From: Campylobacter pinnipediorum subsp. caledonicus
Lineage (GTDB): Bacteria > Campylobacterota > Campylobacteria > Campylobacterales > Campylobacteraceae
DNA length: 64,000 nucleotides
Reading direction: 5' to 3'
NCBI RefSeq assembly: GCF_002022005.1
Contig: NZ_CP017258.1
Coordinates: 1,302,001-1,366,000, forward strand
This document shows, one piece after another, positions 18,261 through 27,400 of the stretch (positions are counted from its first letter, which is position 1; each line of letters starts with the position of its first letter). The notes beneath the pieces were generated by a model, which saw nothing but the letters and a program-made list of their open reading frames with translations, did not search any database and was not told the DNA's origin. The position numbers were made by a program, and so were the translations under genes.

Positions 18261-19363
18261 TGGGTTTAAGTGTAGGCATAGTAGGACTTCCAAACGTAGG
18301 TAAATCAACAACTTTTAATGCTTTGACCAAAGCTCAAAATGCACAAAGTGCAAACTATCCATTTTGCACGATAGAGCCAAACAAGGCAATAGTTGCTGTT
18401 CCTGATAAAAGACTAAACGAGTTAGCAAAAATCGTAAATCCAAATAAAATACAGTATTCAACAATAGAATTTGTTGATATTGCTGGACTTGTAAAAGGCG
18501 CTAGTAAGGGCGAAGGACTTGGTAATAAGTTTTTATCAAATATAAGAGAAACAGAGGTTATACTTCATATGGTTCGTTGTTTTGATGATGAAAACATTAC
18601 CCATGTTGAGGGCAAAGTTGATCCGGTTAGAGATATAGAGATAATACAAACTGAGCTAATCTTAGCTGATATAGAACAGATAAATAAAAAAATAGAAAAA
18701 CTAAACAAAGAAGCAAAAGCAAATGTAAAGGGCGCAAAAGATAGCTTAGAAATAGCAAATAAACTTTTAGCACACTTAAATGATGGATTAAGTGCTAGTA
18801 GCTTTGATGAACGAGATAATGATATATATAAGGCTTTAAATAAAGAGCTTAGGCTTTTAAGCGCAAAAGAAGTTATATATGGCGCTAACGTAGATGAAGG
18901 CTTTATAGCAAGTGATAATGAATATGTTACACAATTAAAAGAGTATGCAAAAAAATCAAACCATGAAGTTATAAAACTTTGCGCAAAGATAGAAGAAGAA
19001 TTAATAGGGCTTGATGATGCTGAGGCACACGAACTTTTATCATCACTTGGCGCTAGTGAAAGTGGGCTTGAAAAAATAATAAGAACATCGTTTGCGAAAT
19101 TAAATTTAATAAGCTATTTTACAGCAGGTGTTGTGGAAGTAAGAGCTTGGACTATAACAAATGGTTGGAAGGCTCCAAAAGCAGCAAGTGTGATACATAA
19201 TGACTTTGAACGTGGCTTTATAAGAGCTGAGGTTATAAGTTATGATGATTATATAGCCAACGGAGGCGAAAACGGAGCAAAAGAAGCTGGCAAAATGCGC
19301 CTAGAAGGCAAAGACTATGTAGTTGTTGATGGAGATGTTATGCATTTTAGATTTAATGTCTAA
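18260..19363 (+). CDS. ychF: Ribosome-associated GTPase/ATPase YchF
   Basis: The 367-residue Obg-family protein has the P-loop GLPNVGKSTTFNALT (residues 8-22), the switch FVDIAGLVKGASKGEGLG and a C-terminal TGS-like region with YFTAGVVEVRAWTI. YchF hydrolyses ATP as well as GTP and binds ribosomes. It is the last gene of the plus-strand run. It converges with the Mce-transport lipoprotein gene, 12 bases apart, with no clear hairpin between. Confidence 0.96.
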   Translation: MGLSVGIVGLPNVGKSTTFNALTKAQNAQSANYPFCTIEPNKAIVAVPDKRLNELAKIVNPNKIQYSTIEFVDIAGLVKGASKGEGLGNKFLSNIRETEVILHMVRCFDDENITHVEGKVDPVRDIEIIQTELILADIEQINKKIEKLNKEAKANVKGAKDSLEIANKLLAHLNDGLSASSFDERDNDIYKALNKELRLLSAKEVIYGANVDEGFIASDNEYVTQLKEYAKKSNHEVIKLCAKIEEELIGLDDAEAHELLSSLGASESGLEKIIRTSFAKLNLISYFTAGVVEVRAWTITNGWKAPKAASVIHNDFERGFIRAEVISYDDYIANGGENGAKEAGKMRLEGKDYVVVDGDVMHFRFNV

Positions 19364-19375
19364 AATGCAAAAACA

Positions 19376-19933
19376 TTATAAAATTTGTATCAAAAGTTCA
19401 TCTATTATCTCATTGCTTGATTTATTTATAGCATTGAAAATAGTTGATGAACTTTTATCCTCAAAAGAATTTCTTTTTTCAATTATTCCTGATTTTAGCA
19501 CTTTTTCATCTTGTTTTAGTTCATAAGCGATAGAAATTTCAGCATAGTTATCTCTTGCATGCATTGCAAGCAATTTGACACTTAATTTTAAATCACCCTT
19601 ATTATAAGTAAAAACTGGTTTTGCATTGCAATTTGCATAAAACCCTTTTAATAATGCCTTATAAAACATCTCGCTAGGCAAAGAAGCATATCTTGCATCA
19701 TTTAGATACTTTATCTGATTTTTGTCAGCATAAACTAAAATTTGTCTAGTATCTACTAACTCTAAAGCCTTAACATTTTCTATATATATTTTTTTAGGAT
19801 TTATTTTTGCTACACAGCCTTGTTGATTATAATAAAAATCATATTTAATTGGTGCTTTTGCCTCTGTTTTAAAACTACACCCATAAATCAAAAAGACAAA
19901 AATAGCAATACAAAATAATTTTATTTTTATCAT
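19376..19933 (-). CDS. ABC-type transport auxiliary lipoprotein (Mce system)
   Basis: This is a 185-residue lipoprotein with signal sequence and lipobox IYGC (Cys19). The rest fits the ABC auxiliary lipoprotein fold seen with MlaD/PqiB-type transporters (PqiC-like, DUF330 group), although sequence signal is weak. It is last in the iamB-iamA-mlaD-lipoprotein operon, 3 bases after mlaD. In the outer membrane it would link the MCE protein of the periplasm to the outer leaflet. Its role is inferred from the operon. Confidence 0.75.
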   Translation of the reverse strand: MIKIKLFCIAIFVFLIYGCSFKTEAKAPIKYDFYYNQQGCVAKINPKKIYIENVKALELVDTRQILVYADKNQIKYLNDARYASLPSEMFYKALLKGFYANCNAKPVFTYNKGDLKLSVKLLAMHARDNYAEISIAYELKQDEKVLKSGIIEKRNSFEDKSSSTIFNAINKSSNEIIDELLIQIL

Positions 19934-19936
19934 TTC

Positions 19937-20845
19937 CTACCTCTCCTTTACATCTTTAAAGAAAAATTCATAAGGATTATCTTCAAGTCTATTTAATGTA
20001 TTTCTTATCTGACGTAGTGTTTTTTCAAAATTTGTTAAAAATTCTTTAGTTTGATCAAGTGTTGGTTGAAGTGTTTGTTTAAAATCATACTCCCCACTAC
20101 TCAACTTTGAGTTTAATTTTTCTTGGACACCATCAAAACCCCCAATAAGACCATTAAATTTTACAACCATATTGTTTGCATTATTAACTAAATTATTTAA
20201 ATTAATAACAAGTTCATTAATTTTAGTATCTTTTATATTGGCAGATATCCCATTTAAATTTTTAAGTATTTCATTGATATTTTTAAGATTTGCTTCATCT
20301 GATAAGCTTTTTGTTAAAATATCTATATTAACAAGAGTGGTTTGCAAATGTTTTAAATTCTCATCCGATATAAGCTTATCAACATTAACAAACATATCAT
20401 TTATTCTATCACTTATATTTTGTGCCTTATTTGTTAGTTGCGAAAAAAGACCCTCTTTTAAATTTATTATCTTATAATTTGTATCAAATTCCTCGCTTCC
20501 ACGACTTATATTTAAGGTTGATATTCCACTTACTATTTGATACTCAACATCAGCCAAACTATCTTTTTTAATAGGGACATCGCTTCTTATTTTTAAGGTT
20601 AGTCTGATTCTTTCTGGTACACTTTTTTCAAATTCTATTTTACTAACACTTCCAACAACAACACCAACAAACTTCACCTGAGACTCAACCCTTATACCAG
20701 AAGGAAGCTCATCAGCTATAATATAATACTCTTCATAACTTATATTTTTATCAGAATCACTCATCCACCACATAAAAACAGCAAACAAAATAATACAAAG
20801 CGTAAAAAACAGTCCAACTATGGTATATGAGTTTCTATTTTCCAT
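19937..20845 (-). CDS. MlaD/MCE-family substrate-binding protein
   Basis: The 302-residue protein has an N-terminal signal anchor (about 8-27), then an MCE domain (about 38-115; ELPSGIRVESQVKFVGVVVG, DVEYQIVSGISTLNI) and a long helical C terminus with Asn-rich repeats. MCE proteins form hexameric rings that carry lipids across the periplasm. The start overlaps iamA by 11 bases. It works with the ATPase and permease genes upstream. Confidence 0.9.
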   Translation of the reverse strand: MENRNSYTIVGLFFTLCIILFAVFMWWMSDSDKNISYEEYYIIADELPSGIRVESQVKFVGVVVGSVSKIEFEKSVPERIRLTLKIRSDVPIKKDSLADVEYQIVSGISTLNISRGSEEFDTNYKIINLKEGLFSQLTNKAQNISDRINDMFVNVDKLISDENLKHLQTTLVNIDILTKSLSDEANLKNINEILKNLNGISANIKDTKINELVINLNNLVNNANNMVVKFNGLIGGFDGVQEKLNSKLSSGEYDFKQTLQPTLDQTKEFLTNFEKTLRQIRNTLNRLEDNPYEFFFKDVKER

Positions 20846-21584
20846 TATTTTTCCTCATTTTAAATAATTCTTCAAGAGGGTTTATATCTATCTTTTCAAG
20901 CTCTTTTAAATTTCCCTCAAAAGCTATCTTTTTATTATCAATAATCAAAAAACGATCCAGTATATCAAATATAGAATCAGCGTCGTGAGTAACCATAACA
21001 ATAGTTATACCAAGGCTGTCTCTTAAACTACAAACAAGCTTATCCATCTCACGACTACTAACCGGATCAAGACCACTATTTGGCTCATCCAAAAATAAAA
21101 CCTTAGGGCTTAACACAAGCGCCCTAGCAAGAGCTGCTCGTTTTTTCATACCACCACTAAGCTCAGCTGGATATAAAAAAGCAGCTTGTTTTTTAAGTCC
21201 TACTTTTTGTATCCAAAACATAGAAATTTCATCTATCTGAGACTGCTTAAAATCAGAATATTCTTTTAACATAACTCCAACATTTTGCAATATATTCATA
21301 GAACCAAACAAAGCACCAAACTGAAACATACTACCGCAACTAAGCTTTATATCTTTGATTTGCTCTTGCGAGCTATTCCATATATCTTTTTGTTCAAAAA
21401 ATATATTTCCATTATCTGGTTTTTTTAAATACATCATAGTCTTCATAAGAGTGGTCTTACCACTTCCACTTCCACCTAAAAAACCATAAATTTCAGACTG
21501 ATTTATGTTCCAACTAACATTATCGTGTATGGTTGTATTTCCATATGTAGTTGTTATATTAACACCCATAAGTATATTTTTCAT
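20835..21584 (-). CDS. iamA: Mce/Mla-type ABC transporter ATPase (IamA)
   Basis: This ATPase energises a phospholipid/MCE transporter. It has Walker A GGSGSGKTTLMKT, signature ELSGGMKKRAALARAL and Walker B KVLFLDEPNSGLDP followed by the H-loop VTHDADS. I choose the ATG at 21584 because it makes the standard 4-base overlap (ATGA) with the permease stop; a GTG at 21596 is possible. In C. jejuni this gene pair was named iamAB (invasion-associated marker); the likely biochemical role is lipid trafficking for outer-membrane asymmetry. Confidence 0.92.
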   Translation of the reverse strand: MKNILMGVNITTTYGNTTIHDNVSWNINQSEIYGFLGGSGSGKTTLMKTMMYLKKPDNGNIFFEQKDIWNSSQEQIKDIKLSCGSMFQFGALFGSMNILQNVGVMLKEYSDFKQSQIDEISMFWIQKVGLKKQAAFLYPAELSGGMKKRAALARALVLSPKVLFLDEPNSGLDPVSSREMDKLVCSLRDSLGITIVMVTHDADSIFDILDRFLIIDNKKIAFEGNLKELEKIDINPLEELFKMRKNNGK

Positions 21585-22687
21585 ATTCCATACCACATAA
21601 AAAATATAGCAAAAACGGAATCAAGGGCTATAACACAAAAAATAGCATTAACAACACTTGTTGTAGTTTTTTCACCTAAACTTTGAGCATTTTGATTTAC
21701 TTCAAAACCTCTTAAGCAGCCTATTATTGCTATTATGGCTCCAAAAAAAGGTGCTTTTATCATACCAACCCAAAAATGCTTTAAATCAACACTATCCTTA
21801 AATCTGCTGATATACTCACTAAAATCTATATCTAAAATATTTTTAGAAACAAGCATTTGTCCTAAAATACTTACACCATCAGCGAGAAAAATCACCAAAG
21901 GCACAGATAAAACCATAGCCATAACCCTAGGAAAAACTAAAACAGCAACAGGATCAAGCCCCATAGTTTTCATAGCATCTATCTCTTCTGTTATTTTCAT
22001 AACACCGATTTGAGCAGCAAAACTAGAAGATGAGCGGCCAGCTATAACTATAGTTGCTATCAAAGGAGCAACCTCTCTGAGGGTTAAAACACCCATAATA
22101 TCAACGATAAAAATACTTGCACCAAAATTAGCAAGCATTGCGCTTCCTAAATAAGCTAAAACTATACCTATCAAAAATGAAGTTAAAAGCACTATAAAAA
22201 TAGCATTAATCCCGCCGTCTTTTATATAATTACTCAACTCTTTTAAGCGAAAATTTTTTGGATTGTAAAAAGAACATAGACTTTTTACTAAAAACTCTCC
22301 AAAAAAGCTACAAAAACAAAGCAGAGAATCAACAACAACTAAAACTTTTTTACCAATTGTCTGTATTAAATTTAAGCCTTCGCCGTATTGTTTATGCTCA
22401 AAGTGAGATTCTTGTTGTCTAACAAAATCAAAAATTTTAATAATATTATCATTTTGATTTATAAACTTAACATTATTGTATTTTGATAAGAATATATCAA
22501 GCAAGATAGCAACCGAATAATCAATACTATTAAGGTTTAAAAAATCAATTTGTATGTTTTTATATTTTTTAACCCCAAGCAAAAACACATTTAACTCTTT
22601 TGCGTTTTTGTATGTCAAATCGCCATTTAAATAAATCGTAGTAAGGTCAAGATTAGCTTGTATTTTGACATTTTGTTTTATATTCAA
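21581..22687 (-). CDS. iamB: MlaE-type permease with N-terminal STAS-like domain (IamB)
   Basis: The 368-residue protein starts with a STAS-like domain (about residues 1-95; DLTTIYLNGDLTYKNA) and continues as a MlaE permease with five or so membrane helices and the family motifs SFLIGIVLAYLGSAMLANFG and EIDAMKTMGLDPVAVLVFPR. Fusion of STAS and MlaE is known in Campylobacterota, whereas E. coli encodes the STAS protein MlaB apart. It is first in the operon. Confidence 0.92.
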   Translation of the reverse strand: MNIKQNVKIQANLDLTTIYLNGDLTYKNAKELNVFLLGVKKYKNIQIDFLNLNSIDYSVAILLDIFLSKYNNVKFINQNDNIIKIFDFVRQQESHFEHKQYGEGLNLIQTIGKKVLVVVDSLLCFCSFFGEFLVKSLCSFYNPKNFRLKELSNYIKDGGINAIFIVLLTSFLIGIVLAYLGSAMLANFGASIFIVDIMGVLTLREVAPLIATIVIAGRSSSSFAAQIGVMKITEEIDAMKTMGLDPVAVLVFPRVMAMVLSVPLVIFLADGVSILGQMLVSKNILDIDFSEYISRFKDSVDLKHFWVGMIKAPFFGAIIAIIGCLRGFEVNQNAQSLGEKTTTSVVNAIFCVIALDSVFAIFFMWYGI

Positions 22688-22742
22688 ATTTTACCCTTGT
22701 TAAGCATAAAAAAATATTTTATCAAAAACAAGCTAAATTTTA

Positions 22743-24185
22743 TTATTTACCATAAACTTTTCTATGCTTATTTATGGCTTGATTTATGACTGTTTTTAGT
22801 TCTTCCTCGCCACCATGAGTGCTATCATGAGTATTTTCAAGTATAGAGTTTAGATTTTTTTCAACATAACTTGTATCAAAAAATCCTCGTCTAAACTCAC
22901 GAGATTTACTAATAGCAAGCAAGAAAGGTATAATAGTCTGAACACCTTCTATCGTAAATTCTTCAAGTGCTCTTTCAAGTTTATTTATCATCAAATCATA
23001 ATCAGTTGCTTTTACTATAAGCTTTGCAACCAAAGAGTCATAATAAGGTGGGATAGTATAATCTTTATATGCATGACTATCAACCCTAACAGATGGTCCA
23101 AGTGCTGGATAATAACCCAAAATTTTACCCGGCGTTGGAACAAAGTTTTGCCAAACATTTTCAGCAGTTATCCTTGCTTCTATGGCATAACCTTGAGGTT
23201 TTATGTCACTTTGCTCAAGTTCTAGTATCTCCCCTGCAGCTGTTCTAATCTGTCTAACAACCAAGTCAACTCCCGTTATCTCTTCTGTAACCCCATGTTC
23301 AACTTGTATTCTTGTGTTCATCTCCATAAAATAAAATTGATTATCATCATCTAATAAAAACTCTATAGTTCCTACATTTGAATACCCAACAGCTTTTGCG
23401 GCAGCCACAGCTGTAACACCCATAATTTTACGTAAATTTTCACTTATAGAAGGACAAGGGGCTATCTCAATAATCTTTTGATGTCTTCTTTGTATAGAAC
23501 AATCTCTTTCACAAAGGTGTATTATATTGCCATAATTATCGCCTAAAATTTGAAACTCAATGTGTCTTGGATTTACAACAAGTTTTTCCATAAAAACTTC
23601 ATCATTATTAAAATAAGCTTTAGCCTCTCTCTTACAAGAGTTGTAAGCATCTTCTAACTCATCTTCTTTAAAAACTTTTCTAATGCCTCGTCCGCCACCA
23701 CCACCGCTGGCTTTTAATATAACCGGATATCCAATCTTTAAAGCATATTCTTTTATCTTCTCCATAGGCTCATCATTTAATTTTTCTGTGCCTGGAACTA
23801 TTGGGATTCCATTTCTTTTCATCAAATATCTTGCAATATTTTTATCGCCCATTTTGCGAATTACATCAGATTTAGGACCAATAAAAATAAGTCCAGAATC
23901 CTCAACAAGTTTTGCAAACTCATAATTTTCACTTAAAAATCCATACCCAGGATGTATTGCATCAGCGCCACAACTCTTAGCGATTTCTACTATAGATTTT
24001 GCATTAAGATACCCTTTTATAGGTTCATCACCTATCATATGAGCTTCATCAGCAATCTTAACATGCAAGCATTCAGCATCTGGTTTTGTATAAATGGCTA
24101 CACTTTTTATGTGCAAATCTCTACAAGCACGAACTATCCTAACAGCTATTTCCCCACGATTTGCTATAAGAATTTTATGAATCAT
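22743..24185 (-). CDS. Biotin carboxylase subunit (probable pyruvate carboxylase A)
   Basis: The 480-residue protein carboxylates biotin using ATP and bicarbonate. It has ILIANRGEIAVRIVRACRD at the N terminus, the ATP-grasp glycine loop KASGGGGGRGIRKV (about 158-171) and the catalytic FMEMNTRIQVEHGVTEE. It is about 35 residues longer than typical AccC at the C terminus, which resembles the two-subunit pyruvate carboxylase PycA of Campylobacter (I recall 481 residues for C. jejuni). No pycB or accB is adjacent. The ribosome site GGAGGTG is very strong. It may be anaplerotic, making oxaloacetate. Alternative: AccC of fatty acid synthesis. Confidence 0.85.
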   Translation of the reverse strand: MIHKILIANRGEIAVRIVRACRDLHIKSVAIYTKPDAECLHVKIADEAHMIGDEPIKGYLNAKSIVEIAKSCGADAIHPGYGFLSENYEFAKLVEDSGLIFIGPKSDVIRKMGDKNIARYLMKRNGIPIVPGTEKLNDEPMEKIKEYALKIGYPVILKASGGGGGRGIRKVFKEDELEDAYNSCKREAKAYFNNDEVFMEKLVVNPRHIEFQILGDNYGNIIHLCERDCSIQRRHQKIIEIAPCPSISENLRKIMGVTAVAAAKAVGYSNVGTIEFLLDDDNQFYFMEMNTRIQVEHGVTEEITGVDLVVRQIRTAAGEILELEQSDIKPQGYAIEARITAENVWQNFVPTPGKILGYYPALGPSVRVDSHAYKDYTIPPYYDSLVAKLIVKATDYDLMINKLERALEEFTIEGVQTIIPFLLAISKSREFRRGFFDTSYVEKNLNSILENTHDSTHGGEEELKTVINQAINKHRKVYGK

Positions 24186-24226
24186 AAAAACACCTCCGAT
24201 TTTATAAACATATAAAAATTAATAAA

Positions 24227-26050
24227 TTAATTACTCCTAAAAACCCTGTTTTGTCCATTTTTAATTATATCGCTATCCAAATCAAGTTTTTCAAGATATG
24301 CAATTATATATTTTCTACTTAAATTAAGTCTATTTTTTGCATTCTGAACATTTACAAAACCATCTTCTTTTATTAAATTTTTTAGATATTTAAGCACTTC
24401 TGTAAGATTTTTAGATGTTATAAAAAGATTATGTGCAAGTCTTATAACACGGCCATTTGCTGTTAATTTTTTTAATGCATTATCTCCACTTAACCTGTCT
24501 ATTTCAAGCTCATCATATATATTATAAGGTGCTTTTGGAGCAAATTTATCATTATCTAAAATTTTATAAATTTCATCTTCTAACTTGATTTTTAACTCAC
24601 TAAAATCAACGCCTTTTTTTGTATAAACTCCACTATTTTTTTCAATAATACCACTATTATAAAGCTCATCTATGCAAGACTGAGTTAGCTTTTCACTAGC
24701 CCAACCAAGCTTTAAGCTTATGCTAGAAGCTGAAAAAATAGCAAATTTATTTTTGTCTATTATAAATTTAATAAACTCAATTATTCTATATTTTACCTCT
24801 TCATCATATACATTCAAAGCATCTTCATCTACAAAACTATTTGGTAAAGTTTTTGCTATATCAACAGCTTGCTTATGAGTTAAATTAAACCTTTGAGTAG
24901 AGCTTATAAGTCCAAATCCATTTTTATGAGTAAGTTTTAAAATTTCAAAAACCCTTTTGAAATCAAGATTATTTAAAGCTATCAAAAGAGCTATCTTACC
25001 TTGTTTTTTCATAGGTTCACTTATAGGATTTAAAACCCTTCCGCCACCTATAACGCGACCATTTAAAAGTAAAACAAACGGCTCATTAAATATTAAAAAC
25101 ATATCTTTTTCAAATTTAAAACTTACAAATTTATCTTTTTCATCGCTTAAAACAACAGCTTTTGTTGCTACTTGTTTTGAACCAACACAAAAAGTTAGGT
25201 TTTGATTATGCTTTAAATCATCCGCAAAAACTATAGTATCAACCTCTTTAAATCCCCTAAAAAAACCTTTTTTGCTAAGAATATGTCCTTTTTTAAGTTC
25301 ACTAAGTTGCACGCCTGTTAGATTAAGAGCAGCTCTATTGCTAGTTGTTGCAACATTTTCATTTTTATCGTGAAGTTGGATACTTCTAACACTCACATCC
25401 TTAGATATATCATAATCAAAAAGTTTATCTCCAACGCTAACTTTTCCACTAATAACGCTACCAGTAACTACAGAACCTATACCTTTTATACTAAAAATCC
25501 TATCTATATAATAACGAAAAACTCCATCTGTATCTCTTTTTTTTGGTCTTAATGTAAAGAGATATTTTTTTAATTCTTCTATTGCATTTGAATCTTTTAT
25601 ACTTGTATAAAAAGTTTTTAAAATATTTAAGTTCGTGCTGTTTTTGATATATTCTTTTGCTTTATTTTCTAAGCTATGCATTGTATCACTATCAACCAGG
25701 TCAATCTTTGTAACAACCAAGATAACATCTTTAACACCCAATAAACTCAAAACATTCATATGCTCTTTTGTTTGTGGCATTATCCCATCATTTGCGGCAA
25801 TCACAAGCATGCAAGCATCAAAAGCAAAAGCGCCACTTATCATAGTTTTTACTAGATTTTCGTGTCCAGGAACATCTATAAAGGCTATATTTGTATCATT
25901 GTTTTGCAAATTTGAAAAGCTTAGATCTATAGTGATCCCCCTACTCTTTTCTTGCTCTAAAGAGTCGCCATCAAAGCCATTTAAAGCTCTTATCAAAGAT
26001 GTTTTTCCGTGGTCTATATGCCCCGATGTTCCTATTATAAGACTATTCAT
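24227..26050 (-). CDS. selB: Selenocysteine-specific elongation factor SelB
   Basis: SelB delivers Sec-tRNA to UGA codons with a SECIS hairpin. The N-terminal GTPase domain has GTSGHIDHGKTSLIRAL, DVPGHENLVKTMISGA and VTKID; EF-Tu-like domains follow; then four winged-helix-like repeats bind the mRNA hairpin (C-terminal ~250 residues). I choose the ATG at 26050 because homologues begin at this point; an ATG at 26062 is four codons earlier. It overlaps selA by 8 bases, so both are co-translated. No selenoprotein gene lies in the window. Confidence 0.94.
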   Translation of the reverse strand: MNSLIIGTSGHIDHGKTSLIRALNGFDGDSLEQEKSRGITIDLSFSNLQNNDTNIAFIDVPGHENLVKTMISGAFAFDACMLVIAANDGIMPQTKEHMNVLSLLGVKDVILVVTKIDLVDSDTMHSLENKAKEYIKNSTNLNILKTFYTSIKDSNAIEELKKYLFTLRPKKRDTDGVFRYYIDRIFSIKGIGSVVTGSVISGKVSVGDKLFDYDISKDVSVRSIQLHDKNENVATTSNRAALNLTGVQLSELKKGHILSKKGFFRGFKEVDTIVFADDLKHNQNLTFCVGSKQVATKAVVLSDEKDKFVSFKFEKDMFLIFNEPFVLLLNGRVIGGGRVLNPISEPMKKQGKIALLIALNNLDFKRVFEILKLTHKNGFGLISSTQRFNLTHKQAVDIAKTLPNSFVDEDALNVYDEEVKYRIIEFIKFIIDKNKFAIFSASSISLKLGWASEKLTQSCIDELYNSGIIEKNSGVYTKKGVDFSELKIKLEDEIYKILDNDKFAPKAPYNIYDELEIDRLSGDNALKKLTANGRVIRLAHNLFITSKNLTEVLKYLKNLIKEDGFVNVQNAKNRLNLSRKYIIAYLEKLDLDSDIIKNGQNRVFRSN

Positions 26051-27383
26051 TTTCAAGCTCATTTATTATTTTTATCAAATCATCGACATCTTTATCAAGT
26101 ATGCTTCTTAAATCAAAAATAAAACTATTATTTTCAATCCTTCCAATAACATTTTTTTCTCTATATTTTTGTTCATTTTTAATAGCATTACCCATAATAG
26201 CTAATGCCACACTAGGTATATTTTTGTTTGGTAAACTACCGCCACCAACAAAGGTTGTAGTTTTTAAAATTTTAAGTGGTTTTGATAGTTTTGAGTTTAT
26301 AAAATTAGCCAAATCAAACAAGTCGTTTTCTTTTTTGTTTATTAAATTAATTGTAGTTATAAGACTTAATTCTTTATTTATATAAGCTTTGATACTTTCG
26401 CAAAGTATACTAAGAACAACCTTATCAACCCTTAGCATTCTAAGAAGCTGATTTTTGCGAAGTTTTGATATAAGCTCTTTTTTTCCCAAAATAATACCGC
26501 TTTGAACAGAGCCAAAAAGCTTATCGCCACTAAAACTAACCAAGCTAACTCCATCTTGAAGCAACCTTGAAATACTTGGCTCATCCTTGCTTAAATTATA
26601 TCCAAGCTCATTTACATAACCACTTCCAAGATCATAATAATCAATAAGCCCATTTTCTTTTGCAATATTTATAATATCTTTCATAGCAACACTTTGAGTA
26701 AAACCAACTATATCAAAGTTTGATTTGTGTGCCTTAAAAAGCATATTTGTATCTTGTGTGATTGCATTTTTATAATCATAAATATTTGTTTTATTTGTTG
26801 TGCCTACTTCTTTTAAAATAGCTCCCGAGTTTAACATAACATCTGGTATCCTAAAACTACCGCCTATTTCAACAAGCTCACCTCTACTAACCACAACTTC
26901 TTTGTTTTTTGCAAATGTATTTAGTATCAAAAAAACAGCACTAGCATTGTTATTTACAACCAAAGCATCTTCGCAACCAAATAAAACCTTGCACAAATTG
27001 GAGACATAATCATACCTATTGCCACGAGAACCACTTTGTAAATCAAACTCTAAATTCGAATAAGAACATATTACATCTTTTGCTCTTTTTAAAATTTCTT
27101 CATCAATAATGCTTCTTCCTAGATTTGTATGCATAACAACACCGGTAGCATTGATTACTTTTTGGAATGAAAACCTTTGAAACTCAGCATATCTTTGAGA
27201 AATTTCATTTATTATTTCATCTTTTGATAATGATGGCTTTTTTTGTATTATAAGCTTTCTTTGTTCATCCAAAACCACCCTTGATATTGTTGCTAGCAAT
27301 GGTTTTGAATAAAGCTTAAACTCTTCAAGATTTAAAATCTTATCAACTTGTAAAAGGTCTTTAAAATCCATCAAAATCTCCAA
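26043..27383 (-). CDS. selA: L-seryl-tRNA(Sec) selenium transferase SelA
   Basis: SelA is a PLP enzyme that converts Ser-tRNA(Sec) to Sec-tRNA(Sec) using selenophosphate. The 446-residue protein shows NATGVVMHTNLGRS, a helix VVNNNASAVFLILNT and the PLP lysine region SFSGDKLFGSVQSGII (about 285). Length is normal. It lies 17 bases after fhs. With selB this gives part of the UGA-Sec system; selD and selC are not in the window. Confidence 0.95.
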   Translation of the reverse strand: MEILMDFKDLLQVDKILNLEEFKLYSKPLLATISRVVLDEQRKLIIQKKPSLSKDEIINEISQRYAEFQRFSFQKVINATGVVMHTNLGRSIIDEEILKRAKDVICSYSNLEFDLQSGSRGNRYDYVSNLCKVLFGCEDALVVNNNASAVFLILNTFAKNKEVVVSRGELVEIGGSFRIPDVMLNSGAILKEVGTTNKTNIYDYKNAITQDTNMLFKAHKSNFDIVGFTQSVAMKDIINIAKENGLIDYYDLGSGYVNELGYNLSKDEPSISRLLQDGVSLVSFSGDKLFGSVQSGIILGKKELISKLRKNQLLRMLRVDKVVLSILCESIKAYINKELSLITTINLINKKENDLFDLANFINSKLSKPLKILKTTTFVGGGSLPNKNIPSVALAIMGNAIKNEQKYREKNVIGRIENNSFIFDLRSILDKDVDDLIKIINELENE

Positions 27384-27400
27384 GTTTTTTGAAATTTATA

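Noticed and set aside
22743-24185. Calling the biotin carboxylase accC with certainty
   Set aside because: The longer C terminus resembles the pyruvate carboxylase subunit, and no accB partner is adjacent.
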